64,000 nt of DNA from an uncultured Hyphomicrobiales bacterium (GCA_903902915.1 CAIUWR010000045.1:62001-126000); one strand, 5' to 3'. Shown: positions 43,534 to 52,158, counted from the stretch's first letter. Notes: a model not told the origin generated them from the letters alone. Numbers and translations: made by a program.

Positions 43534-43977
43534 ATGGCTAAAGCCGCCGCGAAAACCGCCGCAAAACCCGCAGCGAAAGCTGCCGCCAAACCTGCGGCGA
43601 AGGCTGCAGCAAAACCCAAGGCCGAGCCTAAGGTGAAGGCGGAAGCCAAGCCGAAGGCCAAGGCCGCAGAGGCGAAGGCCGAGCCCGCCAAGGTGAAGGT
43701 CGAGACCATCACCCTGCGCCAGCTCGCGACGGCTCTCGCCGAGTCGCATGAGCTTTCGAAGAAGGCGGCCAACGCCATTCTCGACGACCTCGTCGTCAAC
43801 GTGACGAAGCACCTGAAGAAGGGCGCTCGCGTGCGCATCGGCGGCCTCGGCATCTTGCAGGTGCGCAAGCGCGCCGCCCGCATGGGCCGCAACCCCGCCA
43901 CCGGCGAGGCCATCAAGATCAAGGCCAGCAAGAAAGTGGCGTTCCGCGCCGCCAAGGAACTCAAGGAAGCCGTCTGA
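43534..43977 (+). CDS. HU-family DNA-binding protein with an N-terminal Lys/Ala-rich tail
   Basis: The product has 147 residues. Residues 1-58 are an intrinsically disordered tail made of AAK-type repeats (KAAAKTAAKPAAKAAAKPAA and so on, with KAEPKVKAEAKPK), like the H1-like tails of some bacterial nucleoid proteins. Residues 60-147 form an HU/IHF fold: LRQLATALAESHELSKKAAN, GARVRIGGLGILQVRKRAAR and GRNPATGEAIKIKASKKVAF. HU coats and bends DNA. The tail probably adds non-specific DNA binding or condensing power. A strong ribosome site (GGAGGAG) and downstream terminator frame a single-gene unit. Confidence 0.92.
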   Translation: MAKAAAKTAAKPAAKAAAKPAAKAAAKPKAEPKVKAEAKPKAKAAEAKAEPAKVKVETITLRQLATALAESHELSKKAANAILDDLVVNVTKHLKKGARVRIGGLGILQVRKRAARMGRNPATGEAIKIKASKKVAFRAAKELKEAV

Positions 43978-44000
43978 TTTTTCAGACCTCTGACGAAAAG

Positions 44001-44022
44001 GGGCGCATCGAAAGGTGCGCCC
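44001..44022 (+). terminator. Terminator after the HU-like gene
   Basis: GGGCGCA (44001-44007) pairs with TGCGCCC (44016-44022), followed by TTTTT; upstream AAAA extends the stem. Confidence 0.85.
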
Positions 44023-44122
44023 TTTTTCATGCGAGCGACAACTTTCCCCATCAGGCAACCCGTTCCCATGCGGCATCGTTGTATTGTCGCCCTCAGAGGG
44101 CGAACAACGCATGGAGGCTCTC

Positions 44123-44653
44123 ATGCCAATGAACCGTTACACCCTGGCCCTGGCAGGCCTTGCCTTGACCAGCCTTCCCGCTTTGGCGCAAGCGCCCTCT
44201 GGCGCAACCAATGCGCCACCCGCCAGCGCCCCGGCGGTCAATACGCGAGCCTTTATGACAGAAATGAGAGCCGGCATGTGGCGCGCCTCGAAGCTGGACG
44301 GCGTGAATGTGTATAACAACGGCAACGACAAAATCGGTGACGTCAGCGAGCTCATTCTCGACCAATCGGGGAAAATCGAAGCCGTCGTCATCGGCGTAGG
44401 CGGCTTCCTGGGGATGGGCGAACACAATGTGGCGGTGCCCTTCGACCAGATCCGGTGGAGCAATGAGCCGGTGCGCAGCGCAAGATCTTCGACGACGACG
44501 CCTGCCGAGGACGTCACGGGCACCATCGGCTCCACGGCCAGCGACATGGCGACGCGCGGATACCCCGACCACGCCCTGCTCAACATGACCAAGGAGCAAC
44601 TGAGGGCGGCGCCGGAATTCAAATATTCAATGGGGTCCTCCACCAACCGCTGA
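44123..44653 (+). CDS. Secreted PRC-barrel domain protein
   Basis: This 176-residue protein has a signal peptide (MPMNRYTLALAGLALTSLPA, cleaved near ALA-Q). A PRC-barrel domain at about 60-120 contains KLDGVNVYNNGNDKIGDVSE, SGKIEAVVIGVGGFLGMGEH and NVAVPFDQIRW. The C-terminus is Ser/Thr-rich, then carries NMTKEQLRAAPEFKYS, often seen in these alphaproteobacterial secreted PRC proteins. Its role is unknown. The ATG at 44123 is 6 bases after GGAGG; an ATG at 44111 overlaps that site and is unlikely. Confidence 0.82.
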   Translation: MPMNRYTLALAGLALTSLPALAQAPSGATNAPPASAPAVNTRAFMTEMRAGMWRASKLDGVNVYNNGNDKIGDVSELILDQSGKIEAVVIGVGGFLGMGEHNVAVPFDQIRWSNEPVRSARSSTTTPAEDVTGTIGSTASDMATRGYPDHALLNMTKEQLRAAPEFKYSMGSSTNR

Positions 44654-44833
44654 CCGGCGGCGTCGATCGCTTCTGTGGACATGTCCTGAACGCCTGGGCG
44701 CCGCCGTGAAGCCGCTCCCAGGCGACCCCTTGAGGCCCTTGCGGCGGCCGGTTTACGCTGGTTGACCAAAAGGTAGCTTCCAACCACATTCGATGATATT
44801 TTGAGTTCAGCCATTAGCGATTGGAGGGTTTTC

Positions 44834-44847
44834 CTCCAAATTTGGAG
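44834..44847. promoter_or_regulatory. Palindrome at the start of the ParA-like gene
   Basis: CTCCAAATTTGGAG is a perfect 14-bp palindrome that includes the GGAG ribosome site of the next gene. It overlaps a second hairpin, TTGGAGG (44821-44827) with CCTCCAA (44833-44839). It could be an operator or a translational switch; both are inference. Confidence 0.5.
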
Positions 44848-44855
44848 TAAACCTT

Positions 44856-45599
44856 ATGAATCCAACCGTTATTTTGGTCGGTGCCGACAAGGGCGGCGTT
44901 GGCAAGACGACTGTTTCGCGCGTTCTGCTGGATCATCTTGGGGCTCTCAAGATCAGCGCGCGCGCCTTCGACACCGAATATCCCCGGGGAACCCTCAAGA
45001 GATTTCATCCGTCGGTGACCGAGATTGTGGACGTCACAAGTTCGTCCGACCAGATGAAGATCCTCGACACTTTGTCGAACGCGGGTCCATCGGTCTCGAT
45101 CATCGACGTCCGCGCGGGGCAGCTCAGCCTCACGTTGCGGATGCTGGAGGAAGTCGGCTTCCTGGACGCGGTCGTGGCCGGACAGTTCAACTTCCTCGTA
45201 TTCCATGTCATCGGACCTTCGATTTCGTCACTGGATGAAATCGCCGACATCGCGCCCTACGCCTCGGACGCCAATTACTTTCTGGTGAAGAACTTCATCA
45301 ACGACACAACCTTTTTCGAATGGGATCCGCGCACGTCGGCCGCCTATTTCAAAAAGATCAAACGTTTGGGCGACATCACGATCCCCAAATTGAACGAGAT
45401 GGCCTACGAGCAGGTGGAATTGGCGGGCGTGCCCTTCGCCTCCTTCGTGAACAACAAGAACGCCGCTGGCGGCAACGCGGATTTCTCTTTTGTCCTTCGC
45501 GGTTATGTACGCACATGGCTACGCAACATCGCTGCGGATTTCGACCGGGTCGGGTTGCTGAACGCCATGGGGGTGACGCTCTCGAAACGTTCCCGCTAG
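44856..45599 (+). CDS. ParA/MobD-like P-loop ATPase
   Basis: The product has 247 residues. It starts with VILVGADKGGVGKTTVSRVL, a deviant Walker A motif with both lysines (DKGGVGKT), as in ParA/MinD ATPases. FDTEYPRGTLKRFHP follows as a switch-like region, and SIIDVRAGQLSLTLR as a Walker B-like strand. The rest is unlike partition ParA proteins and more like ParA relatives such as MobD. No ParB or centromere sites are seen. It is followed, 119 bp on, by a second ParA-like gene on the same strand. Confidence 0.78.
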   Translation: MNPTVILVGADKGGVGKTTVSRVLLDHLGALKISARAFDTEYPRGTLKRFHPSVTEIVDVTSSSDQMKILDTLSNAGPSVSIIDVRAGQLSLTLRMLEEVGFLDAVVAGQFNFLVFHVIGPSISSLDEIADIAPYASDANYFLVKNFINDTTFFEWDPRTSAAYFKKIKRLGDITIPKLNEMAYEQVELAGVPFASFVNNKNAAGGNADFSFVLRGYVRTWLRNIAADFDRVGLLNAMGVTLSKRSR

Positions 45600-45717
45600 C
45601 CATACCCCACATGCAATCGACCATGGCTTTGCGCAACGATCAAAGCCATGATTTCCCTGTTGTCAGCGGCCCCTTCAGGAGCGGTCGGTTGAGCGTTGTC
45701 GCCTCGGGAGCATTGCC

Positions 45718-46428
45718 GTGAGACCGGGACACAATGTTTTTATCGTCTGCGCGCCGCACCCGCGCGCCGGCGTGACGACCACGGCGATCCTGTTGACGGA
45801 ATATCTGACCTGGCGCGGTCTGCAGCCCGAGGGCTTCGACACGGACCCCTACGAGAGCGCTTTCGCGAACCGGTTTGCCGGACAGGCCCGGGTAACGGAC
45901 ATTTCGACGACGCAGGGCCAGATTTCGCTCTTTGATCAGCTTCTTGTTTGCGATGGACGGCCGAAGGTCGTCGATGTCTGGAATCGCTCGTTTCAGAAGT
46001 TTTACACGATCCTGCAAGAGACCGGCTTTGTTGAGGAAGCGAAACGCCTGTCCATCGACGTCGTCATTCTTTACTGCGCCGACGAGTTGCCCGCGAGCCT
46101 GGTGACGGCGCGACAGATATCGCAACTTTGGCCGGACGCGCCGATGATCGCCGCCGTGAATGAGGGCGCAGCCGAATTTCAGGGGGACGTCCATCGCCTC
46201 ATGGCCGACTTTCCAACACGGCTGAATTTACATATTCGCGAACTCGATGCTCAGGTATCTCGAACGATAAACAAAGAGACCTTTTCCTATACTGATTTTC
46301 TGAACGATCCGCCCTTCGACATGTCGATCCTCGCCAGGTCTGCGCTGCGCAAATGGCTTGTGCATATTTTTAAACAATTTCAATATCTTGAACAGAACGG
46401 CGTGATAAACGGAACTGACTTGCGATGA
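45718..46428 (+). CDS. ParA-like protein with a degenerate Walker A
   Basis: The product has 236 residues. Its N-terminus HNVFIVCAPHPRAGVTTTAI lines up with a deviant Walker A, but both lysines are replaced (PHPRAGVTT instead of DKGGVGKTT). FDTDPYESAFANRF matches the DTEYPRG region of its neighbour, and VVDVWNRSFQKFY the Walker B strand. It is therefore a probable ATPase-dead partner or a divergent P-loop family. The start is GTG with GGGAG about 7 bases upstream. Pairing with the intact ATPase upstream suggests a heteromeric system; its task is unknown. Confidence 0.72.
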   Translation: MRPGHNVFIVCAPHPRAGVTTTAILLTEYLTWRGLQPEGFDTDPYESAFANRFAGQARVTDISTTQGQISLFDQLLVCDGRPKVVDVWNRSFQKFYTILQETGFVEEAKRLSIDVVILYCADELPASLVTARQISQLWPDAPMIAAVNEGAAEFQGDVHRLMADFPTRLNLHIRELDAQVSRTINKETFSYTDFLNDPPFDMSILARSALRKWLVHIFKQFQYLEQNGVINGTDLR

Positions 46429-46542
46429 TCGAGCAGGCGCGACGGCCCCGTTAAGGTCAGCTCAGGTTGCATGACTTTGGCGGCTCAATTATCGTGGCGC
46501 AACCGAAACATCATGTTCCGCTAAAATATAGGTGACGAAATC

Positions 46543-47499
46543 ATGAGGAAACTGCCCGTCCCGCTGCTGGCGCTCGTCGCTTGCTTGATCGCCGCCCCGT
46601 CCATCGCTCAGGAAAAGCTGAAACTGGCGGTCGGCCAGCGTGGCAATTGGGATACGGCCATTCCTGAATTGGGGATGCAAAAGGGCATCTTCCAAAAGCA
46701 TGGCCTCGATCTTGAGGTGCTTTACACGCAAGGCAGCGGCGAGACGATCCAGGCCGTTATTTCCGGCTCCGTGGACATGGGCCTGGCCGCAGGCCTCACC
46801 GGCGTCATGGGCGCCTTCGAAAAGGGCGCGCCCGTGCGGCCCGTCAGCAATTCGATGACCGGCGCCGACGACCTCTACTGGTATGTTCCTGCGGACTCGC
46901 CGATCAAGACCATCAAGGACGCGGTGGGCAAAACAATCTCCTATTCCACGCGCGGATCCTCGACCCATATCGCCGTGCTCGGCTTCATCAACTATTTCAA
47001 GGTCGACATGAAGCCGACTCCGGTGGGCGGCCCCTCCGCCTCCTTCGCCCAGACCATGTCGAACCAGGTCGACATTGGCTGGTCCTCAGCGCCGCTGCAA
47101 TTGAAGGATCTGAAGGAAGGCCGCATTCGCATGCTGGTGCGCGAAAGCGAAGTGCCGAAATTCCAGAACATGACGGTGCGCGTCAACATCTCAAATCTGG
47201 ACACCATCGCCAGACGCAAGGGCGCCATCGACAAATTCCTGGCCGCCTATAACGAAACGCTCGACTGGATGTATTCGGACCCCGACGCCATCAAGCGCTG
47301 GGCGGACTGGACGCAGACGCCACTCGATGTGGCGCAGGGCATGCGAGACGAATATTTCCCGAAGAAGAACATGCTGCTGGAGCGGCTCTCTGGCGTCGAA
47401 GACGCCATGACCGACGCTGTCGAAATGAAGATGATGCAGAAGCCGCTCAGCAAAGAGCAGCTGGATGATCTGTTCAAGGATTATTATAAAAAGCAGTAA
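46543..47499 (+). CDS. ABC transporter solute-binding protein (NMT1/SsuA-like)
   Basis: This 318-residue secreted protein has a signal peptide (MRKLPVPLLALVACLIAAPS, cleaved near SIA-Q). The fold is of the SsuA/TauA/NMT1 group: GMQKGIFQKHGLDLEVLYTQ, GSGETIQAVISGSVDMGLAA, then KTISYSTRGSSTHIAVLGFI, and WSSAPLQLKDLKEGRIRML. These proteins bind sulfonates, nitriles, thiamine precursors or aromatic acids. No ABC permease or ATPase is adjacent in the window. A short hairpin with TTTTTT follows. Confidence 0.85.
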   Translation: MRKLPVPLLALVACLIAAPSIAQEKLKLAVGQRGNWDTAIPELGMQKGIFQKHGLDLEVLYTQGSGETIQAVISGSVDMGLAAGLTGVMGAFEKGAPVRPVSNSMTGADDLYWYVPADSPIKTIKDAVGKTISYSTRGSSTHIAVLGFINYFKVDMKPTPVGGPSASFAQTMSNQVDIGWSSAPLQLKDLKEGRIRMLVRESEVPKFQNMTVRVNISNLDTIARRKGAIDKFLAAYNETLDWMYSDPDAIKRWADWTQTPLDVAQGMRDEYFPKKNMLLERLSGVEDAMTDAVEMKMMQKPLSKEQLDDLFKDYYKKQ

Positions 47500-47584
47500 G
47501 CGGACAGGCGCTTCGTCCCGCTCACGCCAAACCGTCCTTCGCAGAAGCGATGCGCCATGCGTATCGCCCTGCAAGGGCGAAACA

Positions 47585-47601
47585 TGAAGCCGCCGCCTTC
47601 A
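47585..47601 (+). terminator. Terminator after the solute-binding protein gene
   Basis: TGAAG-CCGCCGC-CTTCA is followed by six T residues. The arm overlaps the stop codon of the convergent acyltransferase gene. Confidence 0.55.
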
Positions 47602-48648
47602 TTTTTTGAGCGTGGTTCTCGCAAAGCCCAGATTCATTCGCTGGAGCGGCCTTTCTATATATTGATACACAAGAAGGCTTGCGCCGCAGGCGGTTGCTGT
47701 CGCCGCGCCAACGAGCAATAAAGCCGTCATGTCGCCAGGCTTGAGGACATTGAATATTTTTATTGCAAACTCGGTCACGAAAATATGCGTGAGATAAAGC
47801 GAGTAACTCGCGGCCCCCAGCAGCAAGGCCAATTTCGACGTGATGCGCCAATTCCATTTTTCCAGCGCGATGGCGGTCCCCACGACCAATAAAGCGGGTG
47901 ATCCGGAAAGGAACGCTCGGGCGACATCCCGCCAAAACACAGGGATGAAAATGACAAGGAACACCCCGAGGCTTGCAAGCGCCAGGACCGCGCATTTGAC
48001 CGCATGGGAAACATCGCGGGGAATCCGATCATGAATGATCGCCAAACCCATGCCGAAACAAAATTCAAACATGATCGGGTCCGTGTAGAATTTGGCCAAG
48101 GGTGAATTTAGGTCAAAGATCCAGCCTGCGGCGATCAACGCGGTTATGCTCAGCATCGTGAATTGAAGGCCAAGCCGCCTTGGCAGCAGCAAGCCAGTCG
48201 CGAATATGAGGTAGAAGAGCATTTCATAATTGAGTGTCCAGCCCAGAAAAAGGACCGGCCCGGCCAGCGCGCCATCTCTGGTGAATGAGATGAAGAAGAG
48301 CGACTGGAGGAGTTCCGTCCAGGATGTGTGGACGCTCTTCATCAACCCGGTCGTCATGAGAGCCAGGCAGAAAAAAAATAATGTGATCAGCCAGTACAAG
48401 GGCACGATTCGTCGGATGCGGTTCTTGAAGAACGCCGCGCCGCTGATGGAATCCGCGTTATTCGTATAAGCCATCAGGAACCCGCTTATGACGAAAAAAA
48501 CATCGACGCCGCCGCCGCCAAATTGCGGAACGCCCAGCGGCTCATAGATGGGGCCGAGATGAAACAGCACCACGAGCAAGGCCGAAAAGCCCCGCAGGAA
48601 CTGGATGTTCTGGATAGCGCCCCGATTAGCGTCGGACATCGGCATCAT
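47599..48648 (-). CDS. Acyltransferase-3 (OafA-type) membrane protein
   Basis: The product has 349 residues and about ten transmembrane segments. Family signatures include FLRGFSALLVVLFHLGPIYE near the N-terminus and GGVDVFFVISGFLMAYTN, then FFKNRIRRIVPLYWLITLFF. These proteins transfer acetyl or succinyl groups to surface polysaccharides. It lies just before the exopolysaccharide operon, but divergent from it, so it may acylate that product. Several start codons (48648, 48645, 48639) are in frame; GGGAA upstream suits either of the first two. Confidence 0.9.
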   Translation of the reverse strand: MMPMSDANRGAIQNIQFLRGFSALLVVLFHLGPIYEPLGVPQFGGGGVDVFFVISGFLMAYTNNADSISGAAFFKNRIRRIVPLYWLITLFFFCLALMTTGLMKSVHTSWTELLQSLFFISFTRDGALAGPVLFLGWTLNYEMLFYLIFATGLLLPRRLGLQFTMLSITALIAAGWIFDLNSPLAKFYTDPIMFEFCFGMGLAIIHDRIPRDVSHAVKCAVLALASLGVFLVIFIPVFWRDVARAFLSGSPALLVVGTAIALEKWNWRITSKLALLLGAASYSLYLTHIFVTEFAIKIFNVLKPGDMTALLLVGAATATACGASLLVYQYIERPLQRMNLGFARTTLKK

Positions 48649-49226
48649 TTCCCAAGCAGCTTCTGAGGCGGGTCAACGAGCAGCTCATTTACAAGCCCCG
48701 ATAACTGAAACATCACGGAAGGGAAGAGCCGCCCGCCACAGACGCGAATTGCAGGCTGGAGCTGAACGAGCGAATGATTGTTTCAAGCAAACAGCGAAGC
48801 TGACAGGTCGGTTCCACAACCAGAATCATGTCCGCTCATTTATCATCTAAAACATATCTTAAGTTGCAAATTTGCTGATCTCTTCATTGAATGGGGCTTT
48901 CCAGGACATCGGTTCTTTTCGAGAAGATGTATTTTACCACTTTTGATCGGCGCCGCGCCGCCATTGATGCATGGCGCCGCGCCGCATCGCCCGACAGGAT
49001 GACATCCCGAATAAAGACATCATGCATAAGAAGTAAATGGACGCTGCGTCAGCTGGGGCCAGGTTCGACTTCGCGGCGTCGTCCCTATTGAAGAAGGCGA
49101 CATACCGCAGGCTGTCTGAAGAAAGTCAGGGAACATACGCCAGCGTTCCGGGTTTCATAGTGCAGCGTCAAACGGTGCGCCCACCATTTCACGACGCAAG
49201 CTTTCCAAAAAACGGGAGCGATCAAC
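48649..49226. other. Long regulatory region between the acyltransferase and the polysaccharide operon
   Basis: This stretch of about 580 bp contains no convincing gene. It is AT-richer around 48830-48945 and carries a direct repeat, GGCGCCGCGCCGC, at 48949-48961 and 48973-48985 (24 bp apart). The polysaccharide operon's ribosome site (GGGAG) is at its right end. Promoters of both flanking units are expected here. Confidence 0.45.
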
Positions 49227-49895
49227 ATGCAAAGTGAAATTGCAAACGATTGCCTTGTCGGCCATGCGGCCGTTCGACGAACGCCGCTCGGCGCTGTCGC
49301 CAAACGGACCACGGACGTCATCCTCGTGATTTTAGGCCTGCTGGTTTTATGGCCCCTTTTCCTCCTGATCGCGACCCTCGTCGCCACTGACGGCGGCCCT
49401 GTCCTTTACCGTCATCGCAGGATCGGAATGGATGGCGCGCCGTTTGATTGCCTGAAATTTCGCACGATGATCCTGGGCGCGGGGGAGTGCCTTGACGAAT
49501 ATCTGGCCTATCATCCCGCCGAGCGGGAGGAATGGGAGAGCGCGCGCAAGCTGACCTTCGATCCACGCACCACTGCGGTGGGACGCCTGCTTCGCCGGAC
49601 CAGCCTTGATGAGCTCCCGCAGCTTTTCAACGTGCTTGCCGGCGACATGAGCCTTGTCGGGCCGCGCCCGGTCACGAGCCCTGAACTCACTTACTATGGC
49701 GACAGCGCCGGGCTTTATCGTGCGGTGCGCCCCGGCATTACGGGACTGTGGCAGATCAGCGGCCGCAACGACTTGTCCTATGAGCAGCGTGTGGATCTGG
49801 ATGCACGTTACGTCAAGGAGCAGGGCTTCTGGCGCGACATCGGCATTTTGCTGAAAACCCCGCAGGTCGTCCTGTCCCGGACCGGCGCCCGATGA
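49227..49895 (+). CDS. Undecaprenyl-phosphate sugar transferase (ExoY/WbaP family)
   Basis: The product has 222 residues with one N-terminal transmembrane helix (VILVILGLLVLWPLFLLIAT) and the bacterial sugar transferase domain: GPVLYRHRRIGMDGAPFDCL, KFRTM, RRTSLDELPQLFNVLAGDMS and LVGPRP, ending in GITGLWQISGRNDLSYEQRV. It loads the first sugar phosphate onto undecaprenyl phosphate at the inner membrane, starting repeat-unit assembly. It is the short, catalytic-only form, like ExoY. It is the first gene of a tightly overlapping operon that runs to 59293. Confidence 0.93.
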   Translation: MQSEIANDCLVGHAAVRRTPLGAVAKRTTDVILVILGLLVLWPLFLLIATLVATDGGPVLYRHRRIGMDGAPFDCLKFRTMILGAGECLDEYLAYHPAEREEWESARKLTFDPRTTAVGRLLRRTSLDELPQLFNVLAGDMSLVGPRPVTSPELTYYGDSAGLYRAVRPGITGLWQISGRNDLSYEQRVDLDARYVKEQGFWRDIGILLKTPQVVLSRTGAR

Positions 49896-50746
49896 GCCCG
49901 CAAAATCCCCCGGCGACAAAGTCCGCAGCGCCCACGGTAAGCGCGCTCATGTCGACTTACGCCGCAGAGAAGGCGTCCAATCTGGCGCAGTCGCTGGAAA
50001 GCGTTTTCGCTCAGACACGCCCACCAGAGCAGCTCGTTCTGGTCGTCGACGGGCCGATTCCGCCAGCCCAGGACTTCGTGATCAAAAGCTTTTATGGCGA
50101 CCCGCGCGTGGCTGACTTCACGGTGCTTCATCTGCCCGATCAAGGCGGGCTCGCCGCCGCCATGAACGCTGGGCTGAAGGCCTGCGTCGGAACTTATGTC
50201 ATGCGGATGGACTCCGACGACATCTGCACGCCGGACCGGCTCGAACTCCAGATGCGCTATGCGCTGGCCAACCTGAACGTGGATATCGTCTCCTCCTGGA
50301 GCGAGGAATTTTTCGACGATGGACACGCTCCGCAGATCAAGGTGTCGCCGGTCGCTCACGAACACATCACAACCGCCCTGCGCTGGCGCAACGTCCTCGT
50401 GCACCCGACGATTCTGGTGAAATCCAGCGCCTTGCGCGAGGTCGGCGGCTACCGCAGCGAATTTGGCCAGCTCGAGGATTATGACCTGTTCGTGCGCCTC
50501 GCCGTGAAAGGGTTTCGCTTCCATGTCATCCCGAAAACCCTTGTCCGCGTTCGCTCCAGCATCGAGCAACGCAGCCGCCGCGGCGGCTGGCGCTATGGCC
50601 TGAAAGAAATGGCCTTCCGTTGGGAATGCAAGCGGGCGGGCTTCCTTCGCCTGCACCAATTCGCCGCCACCGCCGGTCTCTACCTGCTCTTCCGGCTCAC
50701 ATCTGGCGCCATGCGCAAGCGTTTGTACGCCATGGCAAGGTCTTGA
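49892..50746 (+). CDS. Glycosyltransferase family 2
   Basis: The product has 284 residues. The GT-A fold appears as VSALMSTYAAEKASNLAQSL, then PEQLVLVVDGPIPPAQ, and the acidic motif MRMDSDDICTPDRLELQ near residue 107-115 that binds the nucleotide sugar and metal. It lacks a transmembrane region until a hydrophobic C-terminus. It extends the lipid-linked repeat unit. The ATG overlaps the stop of the sugar transferase gene (ATGA). Confidence 0.9.
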   Translation: MSPQNPPATKSAAPTVSALMSTYAAEKASNLAQSLESVFAQTRPPEQLVLVVDGPIPPAQDFVIKSFYGDPRVADFTVLHLPDQGGLAAAMNAGLKACVGTYVMRMDSDDICTPDRLELQMRYALANLNVDIVSSWSEEFFDDGHAPQIKVSPVAHEHITTALRWRNVLVHPTILVKSSALREVGGYRSEFGQLEDYDLFVRLAVKGFRFHVIPKTLVRVRSSIEQRSRRGGWRYGLKEMAFRWECKRAGFLRLHQFAATAGLYLLFRLTSGAMRKRLYAMARS

Positions 50747-50751
50747 AAGAA

Positions 50752-52158
50752 ATGCTCGTGACCGATCCAGCCAAATTGTCTTCCGTCCAAGCCGCATCTT
50801 TTCGGACGCCGTCTGGCGCCGACGAAACACGCGCTTATGTCGCCTCCGCAGGGCGTGAACGCGTCTTGCGCTTTCTCATTGGTTTTGGTGCGGTAGTGGC
50901 GACAGCGCTGCTGGTCTGGCCTCTGCTGCCCCGGCGTTATGAAGCCTCGTCTTCCGTGATTTTGCATGCGTCCGAACAGGACGAGGCGCAGACGGGCCTC
51001 AAGCAAGGCATTCTGGACGACGGCGCCATTCAGTCGGAAATGGATCGCATGTCGTCGCCCGTGATCGTCGATCTGGCCATGGCCCGTATCGGGCTTGGCG
51101 CAGACCCAGAGTTCGCCGGCGCAGGCCTCGTCTCGCTCGTTCTCTCCCATGTGGTCCCGGGCTGGCGACCATCCGCAGTGGACCTCGCCAAATTGCGCGA
51201 CACATTGCGTGACCGCATTTCCGTCGTCCGCGAGCGTCGCTCCTACACCTTGAAAGTAGCGGTCTGGGACCGCGACGCGGACCGCGCCGCCGCCATCGCC
51301 AATGCGCTGGTCGAGGTCTACATTCAGGACCAGATCAGCCGCAAGCGGGAGGCTATCGAAGCCCAGAGCCTGCGCCTCGAACGGCGCGTCGCCTCGCTGC
51401 GGGGCAGCCATCAGAGCGCGCAGGAGGCCGTGCGCGCCTTCATGTCGCAAACCGGCATCAGCGACCATGGCGACGGATCCGAACTGCAAAGCGAGCTGAC
51501 CACGCTGAGCGGCGAACTGGCGCAATCACGCGCAAGGGCCATCGAGGCCCGGGTTCGTTTCGAGGGGCTTTCGCGCATGCAGCGCTCAGGCGCCTTGCTC
51601 AATGCGCCCGAGGTCGTGTCCTCGCCCTCCGTGCAAAGGGCGCGCGACATGTATGCGACCGCAAGGGCCAAGCCCGCCAGTCTCGCCGCCGAGACCAATG
51701 GTCTGCAAGCGCAGGTGGAGGAAGAAGCGCAGCGCGTGGTCTATGCCGCCGAACAGGACGCCGCAGGCTGGCGCGCGCGCGAGGACATGTTGCGCGACGA
51801 AGTCGCCAGCGTGCGCAGCGAAATGGTGCGTCGGCGCCTCGACGAATTGCGTCTCGACGAATTGCGCCGGGAGGCGACCTCGGACGAAACGGCGCTGACT
51901 GACGCCCTGACCAAACTGAAGGGTCAGCTTGGCCGCACACAGGCCATCCAGCCCGACGCCGATCTCGTGGCCCGCGCCGAACGCCCGCGCGCCGCCGCCT
52001 TCCCCAACTTCGTCCTGGCCGCGCTGGGAACCCTGTTGCTGGCTGGCCTCGCCGGAGTCCTCGCCGCCGCGCGGCCGGGCGCCCTCGAACGGGCGGTCCA
52101 ATCGGTCCGCCAGTGGGCCGAGTTCTTGCGGGGACCGAAGCCTGGAGCCTCCGCATGA
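50752..52158 (+). CDS. Wzz/GumC-like chain-length determinant without kinase domain
   Basis: The product has 468 residues. One transmembrane helix lies near 38-62 (FLIGFGAVVATALLVWPLLP) and a second near 423-445 (FVLAALGTLLLAGLAGVLAA), with a large periplasmic, mainly coiled-coil region between. The Wzz motif YEASSSVILHASEQDEAQTG follows the first helix. No C-terminal tyrosine-kinase domain is present, so it is a polysaccharide co-polymerase without its BY-kinase part. A 15-bp tandem duplication (51838-51867) encodes LDELR twice. The ribosome site is weak (GAAAGAA). Confidence 0.85.
   Translation: MLVTDPAKLSSVQAASFRTPSGADETRAYVASAGRERVLRFLIGFGAVVATALLVWPLLPRRYEASSSVILHASEQDEAQTGLKQGILDDGAIQSEMDRMSSPVIVDLAMARIGLGADPEFAGAGLVSLVLSHVVPGWRPSAVDLAKLRDTLRDRISVVRERRSYTLKVAVWDRDADRAAAIANALVEVYIQDQISRKREAIEAQSLRLERRVASLRGSHQSAQEAVRAFMSQTGISDHGDGSELQSELTTLSGELAQSRARAIEARVRFEGLSRMQRSGALLNAPEVVSSPSVQRARDMYATARAKPASLAAETNGLQAQVEEEAQRVVYAAEQDAAGWRAREDMLRDEVASVRSEMVRRRLDELRLDELRREATSDETALTDALTKLKGQLGRTQAIQPDADLVARAERPRAAAFPNFVLAALGTLLLAGLAGVLAAARPGALERAVQSVRQWAEFLRGPKPGASA

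Noticed and set aside
48605-49237. Several short frames (60-81 codons) in the intergenic stretch before the sugar transferase gene
   Set aside because: None has a good ribosome site, hydrophobic core or familiar motif.
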